From Nitrososphaerota archaeon (GTDB lineage Archaea; Thermoproteota; Nitrososphaeria_A; Caldarchaeales; JAVZCJ01), in assembly GCA_038874475.1 (NCBI GenBank), contig JAVZCJ010000002.1, forward strand, positions 262,964-326,963: a stretch of DNA of 64,000 nucleotides, read 5' to 3'. Each line of letters begins with the position of its first letter. Positions within the stretch are counted from its first letter, which is position 1. Under the pieces are notes generated by a model. It had not been told where the DNA came from. It searched no databases and saw only the letters and a list, made by a program, of their open reading frames with translations. Positions 18,177-27,472 of the stretch are shown piece by piece. Both the position numbers and the translations under genes were made by a program.

Positions 18177-18623
18177 TTAAATAGGTGTTTCTTTTAAAAG
18201 TCTAAGTGTTTCATACCATAAAATTATACATGCTAAAAAACCAAATATAAGAGCCATTATATTATGAGGAGAAAAATTTTGTTGATAAATAATTATATAA
18301 GATAATAGCATTGTTGTAAATAAAACAGCATAAAAAATATATCTTGGAAAAATTAATCTACCAATTCTTATAAATTCTTTAAAAATTCCAATTTTTACTT
18401 CTTCAATAGGAATATATTCTCCTCTTTCATTTCTTTTAACTAATCCTAAATCTATAAGTTTTTCAAGATGATGAGAAACTATGCTTGGACTACTAAAACC
18501 TAATTCTCTTTGTATATGTCTAACACCAACAGGAGAACTACTGTGTTTTAATAAATACCAATATACAAGTAATGTTTTTCCTCTTAATTTAGTTTCTATA
18601 TGAGTTTTATTATTTTTAGACAT
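18177..18623 (-). CDS. Winged-helix regulator with two C-terminal membrane spans
   Basis: 148 residues. Residues about 12-75 form a winged helix (LLVYWYLL, VRHIQRELGFSSPSIVSHHLEKL, G-L-V-K-R), followed by two hydrophobic spans at about 96-114 and 122-140. This domain order is common among archaeal membrane-bound transcription regulators. Target genes are unknown; the small membrane protein downstream is a candidate partner. Confidence 0.75.
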   Translation of the reverse strand: MSKNNKTHIETKLRGKTLLVYWYLLKHSSSPVGVRHIQRELGFSSPSIVSHHLEKLIDLGLVKRNERGEYIPIEEVKIGIFKEFIRIGRLIFPRYIFYAVLFTTMLLSYIIIYQQNFSPHNIMALIFGFLACIILWYETLRLLKETPI

Positions 18624-19055
18624 ATTTTTATCATCTTTTTTTATAATTAAAGCAGTATAATAAAAAAATAATATCTTATTATTATAAAAATCTTTAAAAA
18701 TTTTTTATTTATTTTAAATATCTTTGCTTGATATAAATAAATCGATTATTATGAAAGTTTGATTTTAACATAAATTTATTAAATTGAATTGCAAACCATT
18801 AATATTTATTTTTTTTTAGATACGGTTAAGTATTATTAAAATTACTGAATTTATTTATACATTTAAAACAATTATAATTTTTTAATATAAACTCTTTTTA
18901 AAAGTAAAAAATTTATTTCAATAATGTAATTTCAATTTATTTAAATTTTAAAGAAATAAAAATTAATAATTTTTATAATTAATTATTCTACTTATTGTTT
19001 TACATTATAAATAATATAAAATGTTATATTTATAAATAATTTGATTTTTATTGTA
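18624..19055. other. Intergenic AT-rich stretch, no gene seen
   Basis: About 430 bases between two divergent transcription units. Very high A+T, no credible ORF, no tRNA-like or GC-rich structured segment. It presumably holds the promoters of the membrane regulator gene (minus) and of the sugar transporter (plus). Confidence 0.5.
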
Positions 19056-19067
19056 AATATTTATATA
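19056..19067 (+). promoter_or_regulatory. TATA box of the third sugar transporter operon
   Basis: AATATTTATATA has its centre about 36 bases before the ATG at 19098. Expected transcript start near 19088 gives a leader of about 10 bases, consistent with the lack of a ribosome binding site before this gene. The arrangement mirrors the gene at 11428. Confidence 0.6.
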
Positions 19068-19097
19068 GCAGTGTACGGATATTCTATATGATCCGAT

Positions 19098-20495
19098 ATG
19101 GGAGAAGAAAAGAAAAAGGGGAAAATTAGTCCATCTTTAATAATTGCTGTTATTATTATAATAATTTTATTGGCAGCTTTGATATATTATGCAACTTTGC
19201 CTCCAAAAGTTGAAGTTGTTCCAACAGTAGTTGTAACAACTGTTTATACCACTGCTCCACGTACAGAGGAAAGAAAATTGGAAATTTTCCATTGGTGGAC
19301 AGCAGGTGGAGAAAGAGAAGCTGCTGATGCAATGTTTAAAGCATTAAAATCAAAGTATCCTGATATAACTCTTGTTGAAAACCCTGTAGCTGGAGGTGGA
19401 GGAGTAAGCCATCGAGTAGTACTACAAGCTAGATTATCAGCAGGTTTGCCACCTGATACTTGGCAGACACTTGGTGGTGCAGAATTAAAGGCTTATGTTG
19501 ATGGAGGATTTCTTGAACCAATAGATGATTTGTGGGAAGAATTAAAATACGCTGATGTTATTCCTAAGCCACTAGCAGATATGGTTACAGTAGGTGGCCA
19601 TAGATACACAGTACCATTAAATATACATATTCAAAATATACTTTATTATAATAAGAAACTTTTTGATGAATTAGGCCTTAAACCACCTACAACCATTGAT
19701 GAACTTTTAGATGTTGCTAAAGCTATAAAGAAAGCTAAACCAAATATGTGGCCATTAGCATTAGGAACAAAAGAGAAATGGGAAGCTGCCTTTGTTCTTG
19801 ACAGTTTTATTTTAGAAACTGGAGGACCTGAATATTATGTAAAACTTTTTAAAGGACTTGTAGATGTTAAAACCGATCCAACCTTCAGAAAAGCTTTAGA
19901 AAGATTGAGTGAATTAGTACCATATGTATATCCATATCATGCAGGTTTAACTTGGGATGAATCATGTGGTCTTGTTGTTTCAGGAGATGCTGCAATGGTT
20001 TTAATGGGAACATGGGCTATAGGTTATTTCCAAAGCAGAGGTTGGACACCTGGAAAAGAATTTGGGGCTCTTACTTTCCCACAAAAGCCTGAGAGAATAC
20101 TTTTAGGTCATACAGACTCCTATGGAGTTGCAAAAGGTGCACCTCATCCAAATACATGTAAAGATTGGCTTAGAGTTGTTGCTTCAGCCGATCTTCAGAT
20201 ACCAACGGATGTAACTCAAGGTGGATTATTTGCTAGATTGGATATCGATCCTACAAAGTTTCCTGATCCTATAAGGCAAGAACTCCAAACATATTTAAGA
20301 AATAACCCTGGCAAACTTATCCTAGATCAACATGGAAGTATAGCGCCATACAGTTTCACACAAGCATATTGGGATGCAATTGCAGCTTTCTTTGCTGAAC
20401 CTAAAGTAGATGCCACTATATCAACAGTAGCAAGTCTTTTTGAAACCTATAATGTTAAAGTAGAGGCAGCATGGTATCATTGGGGCTCCGTTTAA
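19098..20495 (+). CDS. Extracellular solute-binding protein (sugar ABC transporter) with shared anchor cassette
   Basis: 465 residues. The N-terminal anchor (GEEKKKGK, membrane span at about 13-32, then ATLPPKVEVVPT) is followed by a family 1 binding domain: IFHWWTAGGE, GLPPDTWQ, VPLNIHIQN, MGTWAIGYF. The mature domain resembles glucose/mannose-type binding proteins (ThuE/GtsA-like), unlike the protein at 9950 that shares the anchor. First gene of a three-gene transporter operon. Confidence 0.9.
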   Translation: MGEEKKKGKISPSLIIAVIIIIILLAALIYYATLPPKVEVVPTVVVTTVYTTAPRTEERKLEIFHWWTAGGEREAADAMFKALKSKYPDITLVENPVAGGGGVSHRVVLQARLSAGLPPDTWQTLGGAELKAYVDGGFLEPIDDLWEELKYADVIPKPLADMVTVGGHRYTVPLNIHIQNILYYNKKLFDELGLKPPTTIDELLDVAKAIKKAKPNMWPLALGTKEKWEAAFVLDSFILETGGPEYYVKLFKGLVDVKTDPTFRKALERLSELVPYVYPYHAGLTWDESCGLVVSGDAAMVLMGTWAIGYFQSRGWTPGKEFGALTFPQKPERILLGHTDSYGVAKGAPHPNTCKDWLRVVASADLQIPTDVTQGGLFARLDIDPTKFPDPIRQELQTYLRNNPGKLILDQHGSIAPYSFTQAYWDAIAAFFAEPKVDATISTVASLFETYNVKVEAAWYHWGSV

Positions 20496-21394
20496 TAAAA
20501 ACGAGAAAGAGTAGAATGAAACTTAGTATAACGGACATTCTACTCTTTCTTATCCCCTCTATTTTTTTTACAGTTATTCTATATATTATGGTAGGTTGGA
20601 CCTTTTATATCTCTTTTTCTGATTGGCAAGGAACAGCTCCAAACTACAATTTTGCAGGATTAAAATGGTATCAATTAATGTTTAAACTTGACAGATTTTG
20701 GGTTGACATTAGAAACAATATTATATGGCTTTTATTTGGAGTTGGACCTACAGCAATAGTAGCAATATTTTTAGCATATATTCTTGAATTAAAATCTACG
20801 CAACGATTTGAAACTTATATAAGAAATCTCATATTATATCCAGCTGCAATGTCATTTCTTGTAACTGGCACAATATGGTCTTGGATGTATCAACCAGATA
20901 AAGGTGTTATAAATACAATATTAAAATGGATTAGTTTAGATTTTCTTACAAGTAATTTTGTAACAGATCCTGTAACAGCTAATTATTGGCTTACACTTAT
21001 TTTCTTTTGGCAATATCTTGGATTTTCAGTAATAATTCTTCAATCATCTCTTAGAACAACATATCTTAAAGAAATGGTTGAAGCAGCAGCTGTAGATGGA
21101 GCATCAAAAATGAGAATATTGTTTAATATTGTGATACCGAATATTAAAGGGGGAATTCTTATTCTTATCTCTCTTCTATTGATATCAGCTTTAAAAGTTT
21201 TTGATATTGTCTACATAGTAACTTTTGGTGGACCTGGATATTCAACAGACGTATTAGCACTTTTTATGTTCATAGCTACTTTTCAACAACATTTAGTAGC
21301 TGTTGGAGCAGGATTAGGTGTAATAATATTCATAATGGCTCTTATAATAGTAATTCCATATACCATCTATGCTTTCAGAAGGTGGTTTGGATGA
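20471..21394 (+). CDS. Carbohydrate ABC transporter permease, MalF type
   Basis: Up to 307 residues, six membrane spans, EAA loop (VEAAAVDGASK) near residue 205. The start is unsettled: ATG 20471 overlaps the binding-protein gene by 25 bases, while ATG 20516 would begin at MKLSITD and leave a short gap. Partner of the next permease. Confidence 0.88.
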   Translation: MVSLGLRLIKTRKSRMKLSITDILLFLIPSIFFTVILYIMVGWTFYISFSDWQGTAPNYNFAGLKWYQLMFKLDRFWVDIRNNIIWLLFGVGPTAIVAIFLAYILELKSTQRFETYIRNLILYPAAMSFLVTGTIWSWMYQPDKGVINTILKWISLDFLTSNFVTDPVTANYWLTLIFFWQYLGFSVIILQSSLRTTYLKEMVEAAAVDGASKMRILFNIVIPNIKGGILILISLLLISALKVFDIVYIVTFGGPGYSTDVLALFMFIATFQQHLVAVGAGLGVIIFIMALIIVIPYTIYAFRRWFG

Positions 21395-22209
21395 AGATAA
21401 CATTAACGAATACTTTCTTCATATTAAGTCTAGTAATACTGACTGTAGGATACATACTACCTATTTATGTGATGTTTGTCACTTCACTTAAAACTCCATT
21501 AGAAATAACTCAACGAACATATCTTATTCCTGGGGAGCCTTTACAGTTTCAGAATTATATAAGAGCTTTTGAGCTTACTTTCCCTTCTTTAATCAATTCT
21601 TCTATAATTACAATTTCTGTTACAGCAATATCAACTTTTATAGGAGGATTAAATGGATATTTCTTAAGTAGATATAAATCAAAATTGACAAAAGTTCTTT
21701 TTATTCTTATAGTAATTGGTTTATTTATACCATACCAAGTAATCCTTATTCCACTTGTTCAAATAATGGCTGCTACTAAACTGGCTTTAACATATTTAGG
21801 TTTGATTTTAAGTTATATAATTTTGAATGTACCACTTGCCTCTACTTTAATGGGCACCTTCTTTTTCTCTATACCTCGTGAACTTGAAGAATCTGCAGAA
21901 GTAGATGGGGCATCAAGAATAGGAATTTTCTTTAAAATAATTTCACCGATTGCAGCGCCTGCTTATGCCTCAACATCAATCATAATATTCACTCAAGTAT
22001 GGAATGAGTTTCTCCTTGCTTTAACACTTTCAACACCCTATACAACACCAATAACTGTTAAGCTTGCAGAAATAAAAGGGAGCTATGTTGCATTATACAA
22101 TCTCCAAATGGCTGCTGCGCTCCTTAGTACGATGGTTCCTTTATTGCTTTTTCTCTTTCTTGGAAAATATTTTGTTAGAGGAATACTTGCAGGTGCATTA
22201 AAAGGCTAA
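21391..22209 (+). CDS. Carbohydrate ABC transporter permease, MalG type
   Basis: About 272 residues with six spans and an EAA loop (EESAEVDGASR) near residue 170. ATG 21391 overlaps the upstream stop as ATGA, which suggests coupling; the longer GTG 21382 is less likely. The operon ends here, convergent with tyrA, whose stop is at the next base. No ATPase is encoded in the operon. Confidence 0.88.
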   Translation: MKITLTNTFFILSLVILTVGYILPIYVMFVTSLKTPLEITQRTYLIPGEPLQFQNYIRAFELTFPSLINSSIITISVTAISTFIGGLNGYFLSRYKSKLTKVLFILIVIGLFIPYQVILIPLVQIMAATKLALTYLGLILSYIILNVPLASTLMGTFFFSIPRELEESAEVDGASRIGIFFKIISPIAAPAYASTSIIIFTQVWNEFLLALTLSTPYTTPITVKLAEIKGSYVALYNLQMAAALLSTMVPLLLFLFLGKYFVRGILAGALKG

Positions 22210-23022
22210 TTAAGATTTTTCAGAAAATGAATTTATTAATTCATTAAATAAACTTATAAAAATTTCCTTATCTTTATTATTTATTAAGTTTTTTAAAAAA
22301 ATAGTTTTTTCTATGAATTTATTAATTATTTCAATGTTATATTTATTATAAAATTGAATATCTGCGTAAGCATTAGGGCTTTCATTTAAAATCTTTCTTA
22401 ATAAACTATATTGTTTTAAAAAGGATGGCCCAGCATATTTTATAATATTCTTAATAGGAATATCTTTAAGAGTTAACCCTAAAGATAAATTAATGAAATG
22501 TATTAAAGATAAAATTATAGCCATAGCTTTATCATGTTCTTCAATATTCAAATTTATAAAAGATGCCTCTGGAAAAATTTTTTTAGCAATGCCTAATTCT
22601 TTTTCTAAATTTTTTATTGGAATAATTATTATATTCATTTTTTTAAATCTTTTCTTTCTGGGACCAAAAAGAGGATGCAATGAAATACATGTTACATCTT
22701 TTCTAGGAAAGTTTTTAAGATGATCATAAAAAGGAGCTTTAATAGATGCTATTTCAATTAATATGCAATCTTTTTTTAAATGATTTTCGATATCTTTTAA
22801 AACATTTACCATTTCGCTTATTGGAATTGAAAGAAGAACTATATTGGCATTTTTTACTAAGCTTAAATTATTTTCAAAATATTTAATTTTATTTTTCTTA
22901 GCTATTTCTTTAGCTTTAATTATATTTATATCAGAAATTAAAACTTCATGTTTATCTTTAAAGTATTTTATTAACCATTGCCCCATTTTACCTGCTCCGC
23001 CGATAATAGCTATTTTAGACAA
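22210..23022 (-). CDS. tyrA: Prephenate dehydrogenase
   Basis: 270 residues. An N-terminal Rossmann fold starts at once (IAIIGGAGKMG), followed by SIPISEM and the SLHPLFGP segment with the conserved His of TyrA. It oxidises prephenate to 4-hydroxyphenylpyruvate, the tyrosine branch. It apparently starts at TTG 23022. The gene is in the same frame as aroQ upstream, with only a TAG and two codons between them, so a fused chorismate mutase-prephenate dehydrogenase would result if the amber codon were read. Last gene of the aromatic operon. Confidence 0.88.
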   Translation of the reverse strand: MSKIAIIGGAGKMGQWLIKYFKDKHEVLISDINIIKAKEIAKKNKIKYFENNLSLVKNANIVLLSIPISEMVNVLKDIENHLKKDCILIEIASIKAPFYDHLKNFPRKDVTCISLHPLFGPRKKRFKKMNIIIIPIKNLEKELGIAKKIFPEASFINLNIEEHDKAMAIILSLIHFINLSLGLTLKDIPIKNIIKYAGPSFLKQYSLLRKILNESPNAYADIQFYNKYNIEIINKFIEKTIFLKNLINNKDKEIFISLFNELINSFSEKS

Positions 23023-23028
23023 AAATAA

Positions 23029-23328
23029 CTACCTTCCTTTCTTAATAGAGAAAACTTTCTTTTGCTCTTTAATAGATTCTAATATAAGAGAATTTAAAAT
23101 TTTTAAACAAAAACTTTCTCTTAATCCATGCTTTTTACAATATTCTAATATTTCCATTTTTAATTTTTCTTCAACATTCTTATTCCTAATTTTTAATTTC
23201 ATTTCTTTTTTTAATAACCCTATTTTATAACATAATTTTTGTCTTTTATAAATTAATTTAAAAATTTGCATAGTGATTTTATTTACTTCTTTTCTTAATT
23301 TGATTAATTCTTTTCCATCATTTTTCAT
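23029..23328 (-). CDS. aroQ: Chorismate mutase, AroQ class
   Basis: 99 residues, all helical, with LIKLRKEVNKI, R-Q-K-L-C-Y-KIGLLKKE and a C-terminal helix, matching the AroQ fold with its Arg and Lys active-site residues. It converts chorismate to prephenate. It overlaps aroC by 11 bases and ends in TAG; the next codons in the same frame lead straight into tyrA. AroQ-TyrA fusions are known in other organisms. Confidence 0.85.
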   Translation of the reverse strand: MKNDGKELIKLRKEVNKITMQIFKLIYKRQKLCYKIGLLKKEMKLKIRNKNVEEKLKMEILEYCKKHGLRESFCLKILNSLILESIKEQKKVFSIKKGR

Positions 23329-24436
23329 CTTTTTTTCCTCCTTTAATTACTGGAGGAATTAAATTGTATCTTATCGAATGATCAGCTAAAATACATGCAA
23401 CAATATTTTCAACAACTGGAACAGCTCTTGGAACTATACAAGGATCATGCATTCCTTTTATTGAAATTGTTGTTTCTTTAAGATTAGATAAGTCTACTGT
23501 TTTTTGAGTTTTAGATATTGATGGAGTAGGTTTAATAGCTATTCTAAAAATTATAGGCATTCCATTCGATATTCCTCCGAGTATTCCTCCTGAATTATTT
23601 TTTTCAGTTAAAATTTTCCCATTTTTAATAATGAATGCATCATTGCTTTCTGAACCAAGCATTTTAGAAACATTAAATCCAGCTCCAAATTCTATTCCTT
23701 TTACTGCAGGTATTGAAAAAATAGCTTTGCTAATATCAGATTCCAAAGAGGAAAAAACTGGTTCACCTAAACCTATAGGAACATTTGTTATTAAACATTC
23801 TATTATTCCTCCTATACTATCTCCATTTTTCATTATAGAAATAATTTTTTCTTTCATTTTATTAGCAGTATTATAATCAGGACATCTAACATCATTACTA
23901 TAAGTAAGTTCTTCTAAATTTTTTGTATAATCTATTTTAGCTTTTATTCCTCCTATTTCAATTGTATATGCACAAATTTTAATTCCAAGTACTTCATTCA
24001 ATAATTTTTTTGCTATTGCACCAGCCATTATAAAAGAAGCAGTCATTCTTCCTGAAAATCTTCCTCCTCCACGCCAATCATTAAATCCTCCATATTTAAC
24101 ATAAGCAGTATAATCCGCATGTCCAGGTCTAGGTTTATTTCTATATTCTTCATATGGTTTAGAATCAAAATATTTATTCCATATAATCATACAAATAGGT
24201 GCACCTGTAGTAAAACCATTAAAAATTCCTGAAAGAATTTCAACTTTATCTTCTTCTTTTCTACTAGAATATATTTCAGAAATGCCTGCTCTCCTTTTAT
24301 CTAATTCTTTTTGAATATCTTGCTCAGATATTTTTAAACCTGCTGGACATCCTTCGACTATTGCTCCTATACATTTACCATGGCTTTCACCAAAACTAAT
24401 AACAATAAACCTTTCTCCAAGAATATTTCCAGTCAT
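23318..24436 (-). CDS. aroC: Chorismate synthase
   Basis: 372 residues with the signature motifs GESHG near residue 17, RPGHADY near 103, and the RGGGRFSGR flavin-binding loop near 120. It converts EPSP to chorismate using reduced FMN. It overlaps aroA by 4 bases and aroQ by 11, so it is tightly coupled within the operon. Confidence 0.95.
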   Translation of the reverse strand: MTGNILGERFIVISFGESHGKCIGAIVEGCPAGLKISEQDIQKELDKRRAGISEIYSSRKEEDKVEILSGIFNGFTTGAPICMIIWNKYFDSKPYEEYRNKPRPGHADYTAYVKYGGFNDWRGGGRFSGRMTASFIMAGAIAKKLLNEVLGIKICAYTIEIGGIKAKIDYTKNLEELTYSNDVRCPDYNTANKMKEKIISIMKNGDSIGGIIECLITNVPIGLGEPVFSSLESDISKAIFSIPAVKGIEFGAGFNVSKMLGSESNDAFIIKNGKILTEKNNSGGILGGISNGMPIIFRIAIKPTPSISKTQKTVDLSNLKETTISIKGMHDPCIVPRAVPVVENIVACILADHSIRYNLIPPVIKGGKKDEK

Positions 24437-25731
24437 TTCAAAACCTCCAATCTTATTGAAATATTCTTTAAATCATTAATAAAGTTTGGGTAAGAAATAG
24501 ATGCAGTTTCTAATCCTGAAACTCTACATCCTTCTTCACAAATCAATCCTATTAAACTTAAAGCCATAAATATTCTATGGTCTCCATGAGAATTAAGCTT
24601 AGCTGGCTTAATTTTTTTAATAGGTTTAATAATTAACCCATCTTCAAGTTCAATAACTTTAGCACCTATTTTTCTAAGCTCTTTAGAAAGAACATATATT
24701 CTATCTGTTTCTTTATATCTTGCATGCTTTACTCCAATTATTTTTGTGGGATTTTCAGCTTTTAAAGCAAGTATAGAAATTATTGGAATTAAATCAGGAG
24801 AATTCATTAAATTAAATGTTCCTCCTAGAAGTTTTTTAGGAGATTGAATAAAAATTTCTTTCTTTTCTTTATTAATTTCTATTTCTACACCCATTTTAGA
24901 TAAAATGTCTATTATTGCAGAATCAGCTTGTGGAATGCTCGTATCTAAATTTTTAATTTTAATATTTCCATTAGAAAGTATTGCAGAAGCAATTAAAAAT
25001 GATGCTGAACTAAAATCTCCTGGAATAGTAAAATCTATTGGAGAAAAAGATTGTTTTGAAGGAATAGAAAATTTTCTATAATCATTAAGAATATTCAACT
25101 TAATGTTTGATAATTTTAGCATATAAATAGTTGAATCAATATAAGGTTTAGAAACTATTTTTCCAATAATATTTATTATTGTTTTCTTTTTTGCTTTAGG
25201 AGCAGTTATTAATAAAGCTGAAATAAATTGGGAGGAAATATCTCCTCTAATTTTTGTTTCTCCCCCTTTTAATGTTCCACCTTTAACAATTATGGGTGGT
25301 AAACCATTTTCTCTTGTAGACCAACATTTAACACCTAATTTTCTTAAAGATTTTAAAAGTGGTTCCATTGGCCTTTTACGTATACTTGAATCCCCTGTTA
25401 AAATAACATATCCTTTAGGAACTAAAGAAGATACAGCAGTCATTATTCTAATAGTTGTTCCAGAATTAGCTACATCTATAATATTTTCAGGAGTTTTTAA
25501 AATTTCAGATCCATTAATTTTTATTTCTTCTTTATTCATCTTCATTTCTATACCAAAAGATTCGCAAGCTTTTATAGTAGCAAGGGTATCAAGAGAAATA
25601 AGTGGATTTCTAATTCTTGAAATACCATTTGCTAAACTAGAAATAATTATTGCTCTATGAGTAAAGCTTTTGCTTGGAGGAGCTTTAATTTCTCCTTTAA
25701 CTCCACTTGGATAAACAATTATATCAGTCAT
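24433..25731 (-). CDS. aroA: 3-phosphoshikimate 1-carboxyvinyltransferase (EPSP synthase)
   Basis: 432 residues. PPSKSFTHRAI near the N-terminus, NSGTTIR near residue 88, GDSSIRKRPM near 118, and the C-terminal ETDRI and GDHRIFMALS segments are EPSP synthase signatures. It transfers enolpyruvate from PEP to shikimate 3-phosphate. It shares one base with aroK and overlaps aroC by four. Confidence 0.95.
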   Translation of the reverse strand: MTDIIVYPSGVKGEIKAPPSKSFTHRAIIISSLANGISRIRNPLISLDTLATIKACESFGIEMKMNKEEIKINGSEILKTPENIIDVANSGTTIRIMTAVSSLVPKGYVILTGDSSIRKRPMEPLLKSLRKLGVKCWSTRENGLPPIIVKGGTLKGGETKIRGDISSQFISALLITAPKAKKKTIINIIGKIVSKPYIDSTIYMLKLSNIKLNILNDYRKFSIPSKQSFSPIDFTIPGDFSSASFLIASAILSNGNIKIKNLDTSIPQADSAIIDILSKMGVEIEINKEKKEIFIQSPKKLLGGTFNLMNSPDLIPIISILALKAENPTKIIGVKHARYKETDRIYVLSKELRKIGAKVIELEDGLIIKPIKKIKPAKLNSHGDHRIFMALSLIGLICEEGCRVSGLETASISYPNFINDLKNISIRLEVLK

Positions 25732-26597
25732 TATTCAATCACATAAGCTTTATTATTATTAATTTCGCATACAATCACTTTTCCAGGAAGATTGTTCCAC
25801 TTTGAAACAATTTTATTAACATTTTCTTTTTCACATATAGCTGAAATTGCTGGACCAGTTCCAGATAAACCAGATGCTATTGCTCCTAATTCGAGAGCAT
25901 CAATAATTGGTTTAGTATCAAATCCTAATGCTGCAGCACATGCTAAACCATTTATTGTTAATGCCTCCCAATATTTATTTTTCAATGCAATTTCATAAGC
26001 TTCATAACTTATTTTTGAAATTGATTTTATTCTTTTTCTATCTATTTGAGATGTATAAAATTTTTTATTTGGAATATATAAAACAATTTTTAAATTATCA
26101 TATATTTTATCCATCTTAACTATTTCTCTTTTATAATTATCAGTAATAACAACTCCACCAAAGTATGATGCACAAGCATCATCAAATGCACCTGTAATAG
26201 ATACTCCAGATTTTATAGAAGCATCTACTCCTATATTAATTATTTCTAAATCTTTCAAATTTAATTTAAGAGCAGAAGAGCATGCTAAAGCTATAGCATT
26301 TGAAGCTGCACTTGAACTTTTTAAACCTACTCCAATTGGAATATTTGAAAAAGTCTTTACTTTCACACCATGCTTCTTAATTTCAGCTTTCTTTAAAATT
26401 TCTCTTATAACTTCTTCGGCTAATGAAGTATTTTCATTAGGATAATTATCAATTTCTACTAAAATTCTTTCTTTAGGATCTTCAAATATTTCACTCTCTG
26501 CAATAGTTTTTAAATTTACACTTAAAGCAGAACCTTTGCCAATTGGAATAGCATTAATTATAGATATTGCTCCATAAGTTAATGCTTTACTTTTCAA
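25731..26597 (-). CDS. aroK: Shikimate kinase, archaeal GHMP type
   Basis: 288 residues with the GHMP ATP-binding motif IPIGVGLKSSSAASNA near residue 85 and a late GLSGTGPAI motif. This is the archaeal shikimate kinase, unrelated to bacterial AroK. It phosphorylates shikimate with ATP. It overlaps aroE by 4 bases and aroA by 1. Confidence 0.93.
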   Translation of the reverse strand: MKSKALTYGAISIINAIPIGKGSALSVNLKTIAESEIFEDPKERILVEIDNYPNENTSLAEEVIREILKKAEIKKHGVKVKTFSNIPIGVGLKSSSAASNAIALACSSALKLNLKDLEIINIGVDASIKSGVSITGAFDDACASYFGGVVITDNYKREIVKMDKIYDNLKIVLYIPNKKFYTSQIDRKRIKSISKISYEAYEIALKNKYWEALTINGLACAAALGFDTKPIIDALELGAIASGLSGTGPAISAICEKENVNKIVSKWNNLPGKVIVCEINNNKAYVIE

Positions 26598-27472
26598 GAA
26601 AAACTCAACTCTGATTTAAGAATATTGAAAGCTATTTCTATAGGGGGTTCTAATCCAGTCCATATTTTAAATGCTTTTGCAGCTTGTCCAATTAGCATAT
26701 CCATGCCATAAACAATTTTTGCACCTTTATCGATAGCATCTTCTATTAATTTTGTTTTAATGGGATTATACACCACATCAAATATCACTAAATCTTCTCT
26801 TAATAATTCTTTTGGAAAGATGCTTTCATTTGAAGTATAATATGATCCTATTGGGGTAGCATTAACAATAATATCACTTATATTAGAAAATTTTTTAATA
26901 TTTTCTTTATTTAATTCTTCATATAGACTTTCTATATTATATTTTTCTTTTATTTCTTTTGATAAAGAAATTGCTTTTTCTAAGCTTCTATTTAAAATTA
27001 TTATTTTTTTACATTTTCTAATAGAAAATGCATGAGCACATGCTTTAGCAGCTCCTCCAGCACCTATGATTAAACAAGTACTTCCATTTATTGAAACATT
27101 AGCTTTATCAAATGCATAAAATACGCCATCTATATCTGTATTAAAACCAATAAATTTATCATTTTTATTTAAAACTGTATTCACAGCACCAATATTTTTA
27201 GCTTGAGAATCGATTCCATCTAGAAAATTAATTATTGAGATTTTATGTGGAATTGTTACATTGAATCCTATAACGTTTAATATACGTAATCCATTTATTG
27301 CTTCTTTAAGTTTAAATGAAGGTATTTTAAAAGCTAAATATACATAATTCAATTTAAAATAATTAAACCAAGCGTTATGGATTTTAGGTGAAAAAGATTT
27401 TTCTATAGGATCTCCTATTAAACAAGTTAATCTTGTTTCAGCATTTATTTCAAAATTTTTTAAAGATTTCAT
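26594..27472 (-). CDS. aroE: Shikimate dehydrogenase
   Basis: 292 residues. IGDPIEKSFSPKIHN at the N-terminus (shikimate site), NVTIPHK with the catalytic Lys, LIIGAGGAAKA for NADP binding and VNATPIG are all present. It reduces 3-dehydroshikimate to shikimate. It overlaps aroD by 23 bases and aroK by 4. Confidence 0.94.
   Translation of the reverse strand: MKSLKNFEINAETRLTCLIGDPIEKSFSPKIHNAWFNYFKLNYVYLAFKIPSFKLKEAINGLRILNVIGFNVTIPHKISIINFLDGIDSQAKNIGAVNTVLNKNDKFIGFNTDIDGVFYAFDKANVSINGSTCLIIGAGGAAKACAHAFSIRKCKKIIILNRSLEKAISLSKEIKEKYNIESLYEELNKENIKKFSNISDIIVNATPIGSYYTSNESIFPKELLREDLVIFDVVYNPIKTKLIEDAIDKGAKIVYGMDMLIGQAAKAFKIWTGLEPPIEIAFNILKSELSFS

Noticed and set aside
23631-23876. Opposite-strand ORFs across the aro operon, such as 81 codons inside aroC
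   Set aside because: All are antisense shadows of well-supported enzymes, caused by low G+C codon use.
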